From assembly GCA_965203215.1 (NCBI GenBank), contig CBDBBY010000001.1, forward strand, positions 1,798,001 through 1,862,000: DNA of 64,000 nucleotides. The letters are read 5' to 3'. Positions 26,747 to 35,507 of this stretch are shown here, in pieces. The position numbers and the translations under genes are program-made. The notes beneath the pieces are model-generated. The model saw only the letters and a list, made by a program, of their open reading frames with translations, searched no databases and had not been told where the DNA came from. This DNA is from CBDBBY01 sp965203215. Lineage in GTDB: Bacteria > Pseudomonadota > Alphaproteobacteria > Rhodobacterales > Rhodobacteraceae. Every line of letters begins with the position of its first letter. Within the stretch, counting starts at the first letter, position 1.

Positions 26747-27034
26747 ATGAGCAAAACCACATTTACGTTCCGGGTCGAAGAAGACCTTAAAGAGAATTTC
26801 GCTTCCGTCGCAAAATCCATGGATCGCACCGGCGCCCAGCTGCTGCGCGACTGCATGCGCGATCTGGTACGCCGGCAGCAGGAGCCTGAGGAACACGATG
26901 CCTGGTTCCGCGAACAGGTACGGACCGGATTGGATTCAGCCAATGCCGACAAGCTGGTGCCGCATGAAACGGTCGAAGAAAAATTTGCCGCTCGCAGAGC
27001 CGAAACCCGCCGCAAGCTCGATATGCTAACGTGA
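26747..27034 (+). CDS. RelB/ParD-like antitoxin
   Basis: A 95-residue protein begins MSKTTFTFRVEEDLKENFA, a ribbon-helix-helix-type N-terminus, then MDRTGAQLLRDCMRDLV and a charged tail EEKFAARRAETRRKLDM that should bind the toxin. I start at ATG 26747 because residues before it do not fit. The stop overlaps a toxin frame that begins GTG 27031. The antitoxin is intact although its toxin is not. A broken copy of this gene lies at 7535-7726. Confidence 0.82.
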   Translation: MSKTTFTFRVEEDLKENFASVAKSMDRTGAQLLRDCMRDLVRRQQEPEEHDAWFREQVRTGLDSANADKLVPHETVEEKFAARRAETRRKLDMLT

Positions 27035-27327
27035 CACTGGAGCGGACACCCGAAGCGATCGCTGATCGCGAAAATATCTACGACTGTATCGAGGCGGACA
27101 ACCCAGCGGCGGCATTGGCCCCGGATGAGCTCTGTTTTCAGAAAAAGCCGAACGTCTGACCGATCACCCCAAGATCGGTCGCCTTGGGCGCGTGCAAAAC
27201 ACCCGAGAACTTGTTGCCCACGAAAACAATCTCCTGATCCACGACATAACCGGCGACAAAGTGCGAATTTCGTGTGCGCTGCAGGCGGTGAAGCAATGGC
27301 CGCCGACGAAACGACAACAGAAATGAT
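27031..27327 (+). pseudogene. RelE/ParE-type toxin, frameshifted
   Basis: The frame starts GTG 27031 overlapping the antitoxin stop: TPEAIADRENIYDCIEADN. After DEL it shifts; reading on in another frame gives FSEKAERLTDHPKIGRLGRV, then TRELVAHENNLLIHDITGD and VKQWPPTKRQQK to the TGA at 27325-27327. A two-base insertion (TG in CTCTGTTTTC, about 27130) explains it. Undone, the protein would be about 97 residues, normal for the family of ribosome-dependent mRNases or gyrase poisons. The present gene would stop at residue 42. Confidence 0.85.
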
Positions 27328-28512
27328 GGATTTGAGGACAGCACTCACAGGCTGAGCTTTCCACTGAGCGGCAAAATAAAGGCCAGCACACCTGCAATCG
27401 CGCGCCGCATTTGCCGTCTGGCCGCAATGGCGAAACGCTGTTGCGCAATAACGGCCTGTCTGCCGCCGCTGCAGCAAAAACGGCCACAATTTTCCTTTAC
27501 TGCGCGGGGCTGGGCAGGCGAAAACGTCTTTGTCGCCTTGTTTGCGCTCTTCGAGTTCTTCGCGGGAATCCCTGCGGTGCTTGCCGCCGCGTACCGAACC
27601 GGCCTGTTTCCGCATCTGCAATATGGCTGTCGGATATTCATGCGATGGCGGTCATGGCGGCTGCGCCAATGTTCTGGCTCTTGCTGTGCCGACGGGTACG
27701 TTTCAGCGGCGCAAACCTGCAGCACAGGGGGAGTTCATGAATCATTCCCTTCAAGCTTACCGCCTTTGTGGTCGCGCGCGGAATCGCCGCCTTTCTCGTC
27801 ACCCGGCGGACCTGAGCCTTGATCGAATATTTTGAGCACGCCGCGTAAAACAGGCAGGGCCTTGCTGGAGCGTCAGGATCGGCCTGTCTTTTGGACGGGC
27901 CGTTCATACCGCGCTCATCGCATCGATAGTCATTGAACGACCGAATTCAAATTTTGCTCCGGAGAGACTTTTCCCGCAGGTCTTCGGCATATTGGCTTCG
28001 CTGTCCGGCCTTATCCGTCGCAGTTTTTCCTTGCAGCAACCGCCTTGGGGTCATCTTCCGGACGGGCGAAACCCAGCTTCACCTGCATTTTCGCCATTGT
28101 GGCGGTGTGACAGGAAGCCGCCTGCAATGGCCTGTTCCTTGAGATTATGGCAACTGCATCTCGAGATCGTTAGAATTCAGGTGGAAAGCCGGCGGGAGCG
28201 CGACGTCGGCGAGATGCTCGCCCGCGTTCAGCATCCCCCTGCAATCATTGATCCCAACCCATGCGGTCGCGTTCAGGACTGAAATGCGTTGCATTGATCA
28301 AATTTAATTTCAATGCCGCCTACCATTGATGCACGTCGATGCAAATATAGCCAACTGCGTATTGACGCCGCTTGGCGCATTCCTTAGCGTCGAATGCGGT
28401 CGTTCCCCGCAGTTGGAAGAGCTTCGCATCCTGACGGGCGAATGGCACACGAAACCGTATTCATGTACCGCCTTGCCCGTAACGCGGAGCCGGGCAGCCC
28501 AGGGAGAGACCC
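27328..28512. other. long stretch without a recognisable gene
   Basis: About 1.2 kb in which no frame on either strand carries a known motif or consistent codon pattern. It probably holds eroded genes. The right end contains the promoter and ribosome-binding site (GGGAGAGA before 28513) of the ABC operon. Confidence 0.5.
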
Positions 28513-29592
28513 ATGAAAAGCAAATATACGCGTCGCCGCTTTCTGACCACCACCGCGGCAGCCGGGGCCGCAACTCTTGCGATGCCGTCGCTGTCGCGCG
28601 CCGCTGACCGTGAAATCACTGTCGGCACCTACGGCGGGTTCTTCGAGGAATCCTTCCGTAACGGCGTTTACCCGGACTTCACCGCCGCCACCGGCATCAA
28701 GGTGAACTCGGTCGCGGTGCCGACCGGCGAAACCTATATCGTGCAGATTCGCAACGCTGCGCGCGGCAAGAAGGCCCCGGCGGATGTGGCGATGATGGCC
28801 AATGTTCCGCGCTTGCGCGGGCAAGCGCAGAACCTGTTCAAGCGTCTTGACCCAGCAAAGATTCCAAACTTGTCCCATCTGCCGGAAGAGTTCCAGTACA
28901 GCTATGACGACGGGTCCTTTTACGCTTCAGCCGCGATCGCGTGGTTTATCACGCTCGTGACGAACACCAACGTGATGCCCGACCCCGTCGAGAGCTGGGC
29001 GGAGATGTGGGATCCCAAACACGAAAACTCGCTGGGTCTGCTGGGTTTGGCCACAAACTCGAACCTGCTGGAAATCACCTCGACCACGTTTCTCGGCGGC
29101 ACCGATATTCTGGACTCACAGGACGGCATCGAGCAGGCCTTCCAAAAGCTCGCGGAACTGACTCCGAACGTGCGTTTGTGGTACAAGGACGAGGGCACAT
29201 TCCAGCAGCAGCTGGTCGACGGCGAGATTCCGTGGGGCCAGTATTACCACGACGTCACCGTTCTGAAGGCGATGGACGGCGAGCCGCTTCGCTCGAACTT
29301 CCCGAAAGAGGGCGGCGTTCGCGAAACCGGCAGCTGGATCGTGCCGGAACATTCCACGATGGATGAAGAAGTGCATGTCTATATCAACTACATGCTCGAC
29401 CCGGCAATTCAGGCGCATTTGGCGCGCAATGTAGGCACGGCGCCCGTTGTCGACCCGGCGGCTACCGGGCTGAGCGCCGAGGAGTTTGCGATGGTGTCCA
29501 GCGACATCCCGCCCATCGTGCCGAAATACCAAATGTATTTCGATCACGGCGACTGGATCGCCGACCGCTGGAGCCAGCTGATTTCAGGCTGA
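28513..29592 (+). CDS. PotD-like ABC transporter substrate-binding protein, Tat-exported
   Basis: A 359-residue periplasmic binding protein. The N-terminus RRRFLTTTAAAGAATLAM is a twin-arginine signal with cleavage likely after LSRA. The mature part begins ITVGTYGGFFEESF and follows the family-1/PotD fold used for spermidine, putrescine and related amines (VAMMANVPRLRGQ, PWGQYYHD, GSWIVPEH). It delivers substrate to the permeases encoded downstream. A strong hairpin follows at 29612, typical where the binding protein is made in excess over the membrane parts. Exact ligand unknown. Confidence 0.88.
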   Translation: MKSKYTRRRFLTTTAAAGAATLAMPSLSRAADREITVGTYGGFFEESFRNGVYPDFTAATGIKVNSVAVPTGETYIVQIRNAARGKKAPADVAMMANVPRLRGQAQNLFKRLDPAKIPNLSHLPEEFQYSYDDGSFYASAAIAWFITLVTNTNVMPDPVESWAEMWDPKHENSLGLLGLATNSNLLEITSTTFLGGTDILDSQDGIEQAFQKLAELTPNVRLWYKDEGTFQQQLVDGEIPWGQYYHDVTVLKAMDGEPLRSNFPKEGGVRETGSWIVPEHSTMDEEVHVYINYMLDPAIQAHLARNVGTAPVVDPAATGLSAEEFAMVSSDIPPIVPKYQMYFDHGDWIADRWSQLISG

Positions 29593-29611
29593 TCCGGACT
29601 TTCGGCTTAAA

Positions 29612-29644
29612 GCGGCCCCGGCGCCGGGGCCGCGCCCCTTTTCG
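29612..29644 (+). terminator. hairpin between binding-protein and ATPase genes (attenuator)
   Basis: GCGGCCCCGGC at 29612-29622 is followed at once by GCCGGGGCCGC, a 22-base perfect palindrome, then CCCCTTTT. This can end part of the transcripts or protect the 3' end of the upstream message, giving more binding protein than transporter. Confidence 0.65.
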
Positions 29645-29656
29645 AGCGGAGGCGGA

Positions 29657-30715
29657 ATGTCCGGCCTTGTGATTGAAAACGTAACCAAGAAATTCGGCTC
29701 CTTCACCGCCGTGGAGGAAGTGAATCTGAATTTCACATCCGGCGAGATGATCTGTTTTCTCGGCCCCTCCGGCTGCGGCAAGACCACGCTCTTGCGCGTG
29801 ATCGCCGGACTGGAAAGCCCCACCGAGGGAACGATTGAATTCGACGGGCAGAACCTGACTTCGATCCCGGTTCACAAGCGCAACGTGGGGATGGTGTTTC
29901 AGTCCTTCGCATTGTTCCCGCATCTGAGCGTTGCGGAAAACATTTCCTATTCCATGCGCGTTCGCGGACACTCCAGGACGGAACGCGAGGACCGGGTCCG
30001 CGAACTGCTGGACATGATTCACCTGCCGGGGATCGAGGACCGCCGCATCAGCCAGCTATCGGGCGGGCAGCGCCAGCGGGTCGCCATTGCGCGAGCATTG
30101 GCGCTGAACCCGCAAATCTTCCTGCTCGACGAGCCGATGTCGGCGCTGGACGCGAACCTGCGCGAGTCGATGCAGATCGAGTTGCGCAAACTGCAGCAGG
30201 AGCTGGGCATAACCACCGTCGTCGTAACTCACGACCAAACCGAAGCCATGACCATGGCGGATGACATCGTGGTCATGAGCGCCGCTCGGGTGCAACAGAC
30301 CGGCCGGCCGATCAACATCTACAAGAAGCCGGTGAACAAGTTCGTCGCCGGTTTCATCGGCACTTCGAACCTTCTTCCCGCGAAGATGACGGGGGCGGAT
30401 CAAGTCCGAATCGGCGAGCACGACATTCGGGTTTGTCAAAGCGGCGAGGGCGTTGCGCAAGGGCAAGACGTTCTGCTGATGACCAGGCCCGAAGAAATCT
30501 ATATTCATGCCGGCAGCGACCGGAGCGGCGAAAATCAAGTGAATGGCCGGGTAACCTTCATCCGCGACATCGGGGCGACGATCGAGATTCTTGTTGATTG
30601 CGGGGGGCATGAAATCAGCGCCCTTATGACGCCGAAAGGTTTCCCCGAGGTTAAAGTCGGGCAGGACGTGATCGTCGAGATGCCCGTGGACGCCTGCATG
30701 GCGCTGGCGGCGTGA
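29657..30715 (+). CDS. PotA-like ABC transporter ATP-binding protein
   Basis: A 352-residue importer ATPase with Walker A GPSGCGKTT (36-44), Q-loop VFQSFALFPH, signature LSGGQRQRVAIARAL, Walker B IFLLDEPMSALD and switch His in VVTHDQTEAM. The C-terminal 110 residues form a TOBE-type regulatory domain (VNGRVTFIRDIGATIEIL). It powers uptake of the polyamine-like substrate captured by the preceding gene product, at the inner face of the membrane. Starts 64 bases after the binding-protein gene, across the hairpin. Confidence 0.9.
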   Translation: MSGLVIENVTKKFGSFTAVEEVNLNFTSGEMICFLGPSGCGKTTLLRVIAGLESPTEGTIEFDGQNLTSIPVHKRNVGMVFQSFALFPHLSVAENISYSMRVRGHSRTEREDRVRELLDMIHLPGIEDRRISQLSGGQRQRVAIARALALNPQIFLLDEPMSALDANLRESMQIELRKLQQELGITTVVVTHDQTEAMTMADDIVVMSAARVQQTGRPINIYKKPVNKFVAGFIGTSNLLPAKMTGADQVRIGEHDIRVCQSGEGVAQGQDVLLMTRPEEIYIHAGSDRSGENQVNGRVTFIRDIGATIEILVDCGGHEISALMTPKGFPEVKVGQDVIVEMPVDACMALAA

Positions 30716-30932
30716 GAGGGCGGCATGGCGAACGCAACGGAGCGCGTCGAACAGATCGAGCGACCAACCCGGAGGTTTTCGCGTATCCGGGGAGGCGCGC
30801 GCCGCATAAATCGGGCTTCTTCCGCCGTACACGGTCCGACCTGATGGCAGCGAGGAACACCGCGGAAAATGAAAATCCCGCTTGGCCGGACCGCGCTGTC
30901 GCAGCGTGACGATATCTGGAAGGAGAACCGAA

Positions 30933-31781
30933 CTGACGGTACGTAAGGAAAACACATTCGGCAGGTATCTGACCTTGATCCCTTCGTCGGTGATGTTGGG
31001 AGTGTTCTTCCTAATCCCTTTCGTGCTGATATTGGCGGTCAGCGTTGCGCACAAGACCCCGGGCGGCGATTTCATCTTCGGTTTCACCGTTGCGCACTAC
31101 GAACGCTTCTTCTCCGGGCTGTATATCGGGCGGACGATCTTTTCGACTGTCACCGCGCTGTCCGTTTCGGTCCTGACCTTGCTGGTCGCTTTTCCCTTCA
31201 CTTACATGCTGACCCGGTTTACGGGGCGCTACCGCACCTTGTGGCTGATCTATATCCTGGCGCAGTTGTCGCTGTCCGAGGTCCTGATCGCCTTTGGCTG
31301 GCAGGTGCTGTTTTCAAGCACTGCAGGTCTGTCGAACTTTCTGGTTCTACTGGGTATTGTCGACGAATCCTTTCCCATGGCGCCGAGCCTGAGCGCGGTG
31401 ATCACTGCGCTGGTTTATCTGGCGCTGCCCTTTGCGGTTCTGTTGCTTTATCCGGCCCTCAGCCGGATCGACAAAAGCTACATGGAAGCCAGCCAGACCA
31501 TGGGCGCTTCTCCGGTGCGTACCTTTTTTACGGTCGTGGTGCCGATCGCGCGGCCGGCGCTGATCTCGACCGGGGTAACCATGTTCGTGCTGACGCTGGG
31601 CGCTATCATCACGCCGCAGGTTCTGGGCCGCCCTTCGCACTGGACGTTGTCGGTGCTGATTCAGGATCAGGCCATATTCAGCGGCAATATGCCGTTCGCG
31701 GCGGCACTCGCGGTCGTCCTGCTGATCTTGGCCGGGGGCGTGATTGCGCTGGTGCTGCGACTGAACAAGGGGAATGGATGA
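30933..31781 (+). CDS. PotB-like ABC transporter permease, CTG or upstream start
   Basis: An inner-membrane permease with about six hydrophobic segments (the first LIPSSVMLGVFFLIPFVLIL) and an EAA-like loop MEASQTMGASPVRTFF. A good ribosome-binding site AAGGAG (30920-30925) precedes CTG 30933 by 7 bases, so translation may start at CTG; GTG 30906 and TTG 30882 are in frame but poorly placed. The 217-base gap to the ATPase gene holds an unassigned frame from ATG 30725. The gene overlaps the second permease by four bases. Confidence 0.85.
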   Translation: MTVRKENTFGRYLTLIPSSVMLGVFFLIPFVLILAVSVAHKTPGGDFIFGFTVAHYERFFSGLYIGRTIFSTVTALSVSVLTLLVAFPFTYMLTRFTGRYRTLWLIYILAQLSLSEVLIAFGWQVLFSSTAGLSNFLVLLGIVDESFPMAPSLSAVITALVYLALPFAVLLLYPALSRIDKSYMEASQTMGASPVRTFFTVVVPIARPALISTGVTMFVLTLGAIITPQVLGRPSHWTLSVLIQDQAIFSGNMPFAAALAVVLLILAGGVIALVLRLNKGNG

Positions 31782-32569
31782 TGCGGCTGATTGGCCAATT
31801 CTATCTGCTGCTGTTCGCACTGTTTCTGGTCGGCCCCATCGTGGTGATCGGGGGCGTGTCCCTGAACGCCAAGCAAAAGATGTCGTTTCCGCCCGACGGC
31901 GTCGGAATCGGCTGGTTTGTCGAGATTTTCGCCAATCCCGAATGGTCCGGCGCTTTGCTGAATTCCTTGATCATCGCTTTCTGTTCGGCCGCGCTGGCGG
32001 TGCTGATCGCGTTGCCGATCGCATACACGGCGTGGAAATACGGACTGCGCTATGCCAAGGCGTTGTTTGGGCTGGGGATCGCGCCCTTCATCCTGCCGCC
32101 TATCATTCTGGCGCTTGCCGTGCTGATATTTTTCACGACCATCGACTTCAACGGCTTAATGATCAATGTGATCATCGCGCATGCGATCTTTCTGATGGCG
32201 CTGCCGCTGGTCACGATCTCGCTGGGGCTGGAAGGCGTGGACCGGTCGCTGACGGAGGCGGCGCAGACCATGGGAGCGGATGCGGGCACGGTGTTCCGCA
32301 CCGTGATCTTTCCTATTGCGGCACCCTATGCGATGGCCGGGTTTGCTTTCTGCTTCGTGCTCAGCCTCAACGAATACATCATTGCTCTGATGACCGTGGG
32401 ATTCACGGTGGAGACGCTGCCTATCAAGATCTTCAACGCGCTGCGCTACGGCTATACGCCGATCATCGCCGCGATCGCCGTGATGTTCCTGATTATCAAC
32501 ATCGTCATCTTCAGCCTGATCGCCCGGTTCGGCAACCTGCCGCGCATCCTCGGCGCGTTCGATGAGTGA
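31778..32569 (+). CDS. PotC-like ABC transporter permease
   Basis: The 263-residue second permease of the importer, with about six membrane segments and the loop LTEAAQTMGADAGTVFRTV that docks on the ATPase. Its ATG overlaps the previous stop, and the next gene overlaps its end by 8 bases, so the operon is tightly coupled. Together with the upstream genes it forms a complete type I importer of the spermidine/putrescine class. Confidence 0.88.
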   Translation: MMRLIGQFYLLLFALFLVGPIVVIGGVSLNAKQKMSFPPDGVGIGWFVEIFANPEWSGALLNSLIIAFCSAALAVLIALPIAYTAWKYGLRYAKALFGLGIAPFILPPIILALAVLIFFTTIDFNGLMINVIIAHAIFLMALPLVTISLGLEGVDRSLTEAAQTMGADAGTVFRTVIFPIAAPYAMAGFAFCFVLSLNEYIIALMTVGFTVETLPIKIFNALRYGYTPIIAAIAVMFLIINIVIFSLIARFGNLPRILGAFDE

Positions 32570-33356
32570 AACCGGAAATTTAACCCTTGGCCTCTGGCAA
32601 GGCGCGAGCCGAGCCGGAGACCCCGAACAGCTGATGGAGCAGATCGAGGCGGTCTGCGAAGACGCGCGGAACCGGTCCGTCGATTATCTGATTTTCCCCG
32701 AGTGCTATCTGACCGGGTACTTCAACCCGGATCCGCTGGCCGGCGTGGCGGCCAAGGTGACGCCGGATCATTTGAACCGCCTTGGTTCCCTGTCCGACAG
32801 ATTTGGCATCGGACTTCAGATCGGCAGCTATCAGACCGAAGGGAACAGTGTTCTCAACGCCGCACATGTGTTCCTGCCGGGACAAGGGTTGATCGGCAGC
32901 TATCGCAAGCGAGCGCTCTACGGCGACTGGGAGCGCGACAATTTTGCCCGCGGCGACAGCACTTTGATCTTTGCATTTCGGGGGTTTCGCATCGGCGTCC
33001 TGATCTGCGTCGAGGCCGAATTCCCGGAACTCTCCCGCGATCTGGCGGAACAGCGCGTCGATCTTCTGGCGATCTCGACGGCGCTGATGTCGCCTTACGA
33101 CAACGTCGCGCGAATCCTTGTCCCCGCCCGCGCAATGGAGAACCGGTGTTTTGTGGGCTATGCCAATTTCGTCGGCCGCCAGAGACAGTTGGAATTTGTC
33201 GGGCAGAGCGTCATCAGCAATCCGCACGGCGATGCGTTGGCGCGCGGAAACGCGAAGTCCGAGGAACTGCTGACTGCGCGGCTGGATCTGGCCGAACGCG
33301 ATGCCGCGCGGCAGGACATCGACTATCTGGCGGAGCTGCCCGGCGTCCCGCGTTGA
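32562..33356 (+). CDS. nitrilase-superfamily carbon-nitrogen hydrolase
   Basis: A 264-residue hydrolase with the Glu-Lys-Cys triad: FPECYLTGYF with Glu near 46, YRKRALYGDWE with Lys near 111, and GVLICVEAEFPE with Cys near 147. Family relatives are amidases acting on N-carbamoyl-amines and omega-amides; the ABC importer upstream suggests it acts on the imported amine or amide. It overlaps PotC by 8 bases and is the last gene of the operon. A MITE-like repeat abuts its stop codon. Confidence 0.87.
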   Translation: MSETGNLTLGLWQGASRAGDPEQLMEQIEAVCEDARNRSVDYLIFPECYLTGYFNPDPLAGVAAKVTPDHLNRLGSLSDRFGIGLQIGSYQTEGNSVLNAAHVFLPGQGLIGSYRKRALYGDWERDNFARGDSTLIFAFRGFRIGVLICVEAEFPELSRDLAEQRVDLLAISTALMSPYDNVARILVPARAMENRCFVGYANFVGRQRQLEFVGQSVISNPHGDALARGNAKSEELLTARLDLAERDAARQDIDYLAELPGVPR

Positions 33357-33464
33357 GGGTGCGTCTCATATTTTTGGTTAATTTGATTTCACGCGTTCCC
33401 GCATCACTTGGACTCGGCGTTTCCAAGGTGTCAATTGTTGCTGACCGAGAATCATTGAACGCAA
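33357..33464. repeat. MITE-like repeat, class B
   Basis: It begins GGGTGCGTCTCATATTTTTG directly after the nitrilase stop and ends GAGAATCATTGAACGC. The interior ACTTGGACTCGGCGTTTCC and GTCAATTGTTGCTGACCG parallels the other class B copies. About 108 bp, no coding capacity. Insertion here may affect the end of the operon transcript. Confidence 0.7.
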
Positions 33465-33577
33465 ACAACGCCGAAATCCGGCAAGGCGCAAAAGCGAAAG
33501 AAAGACTTCACCAAAAAACGCCTGACAGCATATTTTCGGGAGGGGGCCTAACCTGACGTCAAGCGTTTTTTTTCGGT

Positions 33578-33970
33578 GTTCAGGGCGCGCCTTTCGACAG
33601 CCGTTCCGGGTCGAAGGTCTGTCCGGTTTCGATCATTCTGCAGGCGACGCCGAGGAGTCTGTCGGCGACGCTTCCAAGGGCTCGGGCACGCTTGTGCCCG
33701 CGGCTTCTCAGCGCATGACAAATCGCCCGGCCGGCTTTGTCGCGCCGGATGGCGGCCATGGCCCGGTGACGGGCGGCGTTCCCGGGCCGTCCGTTCGCGG
33801 CGAGTCGGCGCTGGACCAGGACGGTCCGTCCCGACCGTTTGGTGACAGGCTCGACGCCGAAGTAGCATCTCAAGGCTTGCAGGTCGGCTTTCCGAATGCT
33901 GTCGAAGGCTTCGGAGAGGGTGACGGCCAGGACGGCGGGTCCGATGCCAAGGGCTGGAGCGCGTAGCGCG
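33578..33970 (-). pseudogene. IS110-family transposase C-terminal remnant
   Basis: The minus strand reads LAVTLSEAFDSIRKADLQA, LRCYFGVEPVTKRSGR, RRLAANGRP, RAICHALRSRGHKRARALG and DRLLGVACRMIETG, the Transposase_20 region of IS110 recombinases. The N-terminal DEDD domain is absent and frames change near 33870. An old fragment with no ends visible. Confidence 0.7.
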
Positions 33971-34155
33971 ACAGGCCGAGGCGGGGGTTGACCGGAACCC
34001 CGGCTCGACTGACGACCGACGCCGAAGCTCCATCAAGTGCTCTGAGAATTACTGGGGGTAATATTTACAGGTGGTGACTCGTCTGACGACTCACCATCCT
34101 GCCACGAACTCGAATACGCCGCGCCGCGATGCGGGTATTCTGCAATATCGAAAGG

Positions 34156-34680
34156 CTATTGACCCGCCAACGACGTTCCTGAGCCAATCTGCGTGATCAG
34201 CGACGCCGTTTCCTCTTTAATCGCACGAATTTCCGTTCGGACCGTTTCGATATTATTGTCGCTGTCGTAGCGAACACTTTCGATTGCAGTATTGACGCTC
34301 ATAAATTGGCTTTGCGTGAACTCGTCAAGTTTCGTGATCTGCGTTTGGAGGCTTGTCAACTGGCTCTGCGTGCGATCGTCATTTCCCGTCATTTGCGTTT
34401 GGAGGCTTGTCAACTGGCTCTGCATGCGATCGTCATTTCCCGTCATCTGCGTTTGGAGGCTTGTCAACTGGCTCTGCGTGCGCTGGTCAATTCCCGTGAT
34501 CTGCTCTTGGAGGTTCCCGATCTGCGCTTGGAGGTTCCCGATCTGCTCTTGGAGGTTTCCGATCTGCGCTTGGACAATCGTTGTGACCAAGCTTACCGTC
34601 GCGATAGTTGTTCCGACTGCCGACAAGACTAGCGGCAGGAAGCTTTTCAGCGTTTGGTTTGTTGGCAAAGAACGGGCCAT
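34156..34680 (-). CDS. membrane-anchored coiled-coil protein with internal repeats
   Basis: A 174-residue protein: a short basic start, one membrane segment (SFLPLVLSAVGTTIATVSLV, about 13-32), then a long Gln-rich coiled coil. Repeats are of 7 residues (QIGNLQE/A, four times) and 18 residues (QSQLTSLQTQMTGNDDRM type, three or four times). Function unknown; such proteins may be scaffolds. Similar architecture recurs at 46863, 59271 and 62296 with unrelated repeat sequences. Confidence 0.6.
   Translation of the reverse strand: MARSLPTNQTLKSFLPLVLSAVGTTIATVSLVTTIVQAQIGNLQEQIGNLQAQIGNLQEQITGIDQRTQSQLTSLQTQMTGNDDRMQSQLTSLQTQMTGNDDRTQSQLTSLQTQITKLDEFTQSQFMSVNTAIESVRYDSDNNIETVRTEIRAIKEETASLITQIGSGTSLAGQ
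34341..34577. repeat. 54-bp and 21-bp in-gene tandem repeats
   Basis: Three 54-bp units start at 34341, 34395 and 34449 (GCGTTTGGAGGCTTGTCAAC each), then about three 21-bp units (TTCCCGATCTGCGCTTGGAGG type) to 34577. Both lengths are multiples of three, so copy number can change without frameshift. They encode the coiled coil of the gene at 34156-34680. Confidence 0.85.
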
Positions 34681-34728
34681 GTAAGTTTAGTAGTTGCAAG
34701 ACTGAATTACGTCAAGCAGTTCGGGGAG

Positions 34729-35014
34729 AGGCGCATCCCATTTTCTTTGGATTGAAATGAGCAAAGCGCCGCTGGTCGAAAGTCGATGCCAACGCCCTGC
34801 TCGCCATTGAAGGCTGCTTCGAAAACAACCGCAGGTCCGAAACCAACAATTGAAGGGGTTTCCGCTCTGTAGCCGCCTAGAGCGTTTTTCACTAAGTTTG
34901 ATCCAATGTACCCATCCCGCATCCTTTTAAAGCCCAACGGAGATTGGAGAATTCTCAGATTGAACCGGGTCAAACTTAGTGAAAAACGCTCTAACCAAAA
35001 TATGGGATGCACCC
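34729..35014. repeat. MITE-like repeat, class A, interrupted
   Basis: It starts AGGCGCATCCCATTTTCTTT and ends ATATGGGATGCACCCC, with the class A interior (CGCTGGTCGAAAG, CAACAATTGAAGGGG). A second small element occupies 34880-34991, so the repeat itself is about 170 bp. Confidence 0.8.
34880..34991. mobile_element. 112-bp MITE with TA target duplication, nested in a class A repeat
   Basis: Terminal inverted repeats of 25 bp with one mismatch: GAGCGTTTTTCACTAAGTTT at the left, its complement AAACTTAGTGAAAAACGCTC at the right. TA stands on both sides (34878-34879 and 34992-34993), and removing the element with one TA restores the host repeat. TA duplication and size fit IS630/Tc1-type MITEs. 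No parent transposase of this type is seen in the window. Confidence 0.85.
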
Positions 35015-35316
35015 CGGCGTTGAACCGGATTTGACGCAAGGCCGACGGCCTGCCGCAAAAAGCCCGGGCATGGTCTTGAGCAGTGCTGCCCTCAAAGGGC
35101 ATCGACAACGCCGATACCAGGCCAAAGCCATGGCCGGGATGCATATTGGATCGAAGCGGGCGGAGTCCAAGGCCGGGCTTGGTACGGTGGCGGAGCGGCA
35201 CGCGATCGTTTCCGAAAGGCGCTTAACGAGATTCTCAAGGAAGAGAAGACGGAGGCTCCGGGCGGCGCGAAGACATTCCACGCGGTCCGGAACTTCACTG
35301 AGAAGGTCTTGTCGAT
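35015..35316. other. spacer between two class A repeats
   Basis: No gene recognised. A frame ending NEILKEEKTEAPGGAKTFHA, VRNFTEKVLSMD just before the second repeat looks coding-like and may be the tail of a small broken gene, but I cannot name it. Confidence 0.35.
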
Positions 35317-35482
35317 GGACGCATCCCTTATTTTTGGTCGGACGGGATGGCGGCGGTCGAAGGCCGAAGCGAACGCCTTGCTCGCCGTCAAACGCTGCGT
35401 CGAAAACAACCGCGGGCCCGAAATCATCAATTGAAGGGTTTGCAGCGCCGCAACCGCATGGCCAAAAAAATTGGAACGCACC
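35317..35482. repeat. MITE-like repeat, class A
   Basis: It starts GGACGCATCCCTTATTTTTG and ends AAAAAAATTGGAACGCACC, with the interior AAATCATCAATTGAAGGG shared with 15494-15661. It lies between a spacer and the AbiEii gene's 3' end. Confidence 0.8.
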
Positions 35483-35507
35483 TGGGTGTGCGAATAGGAT
35501 TGAATAT

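Noticed and set aside
26434..27621. 395-codon minus-strand frame over the antitoxin/toxin locus
   Set aside because: It lies opposite the recognisable antitoxin and toxin remnant and has no motif.
32702..33556. 284-codon frame overlapping the nitrilase gene in another phase
   Set aside because: The nitrilase frame holds the complete Glu-Lys-Cys triad; the other frame is Arg-rich and motif-free.
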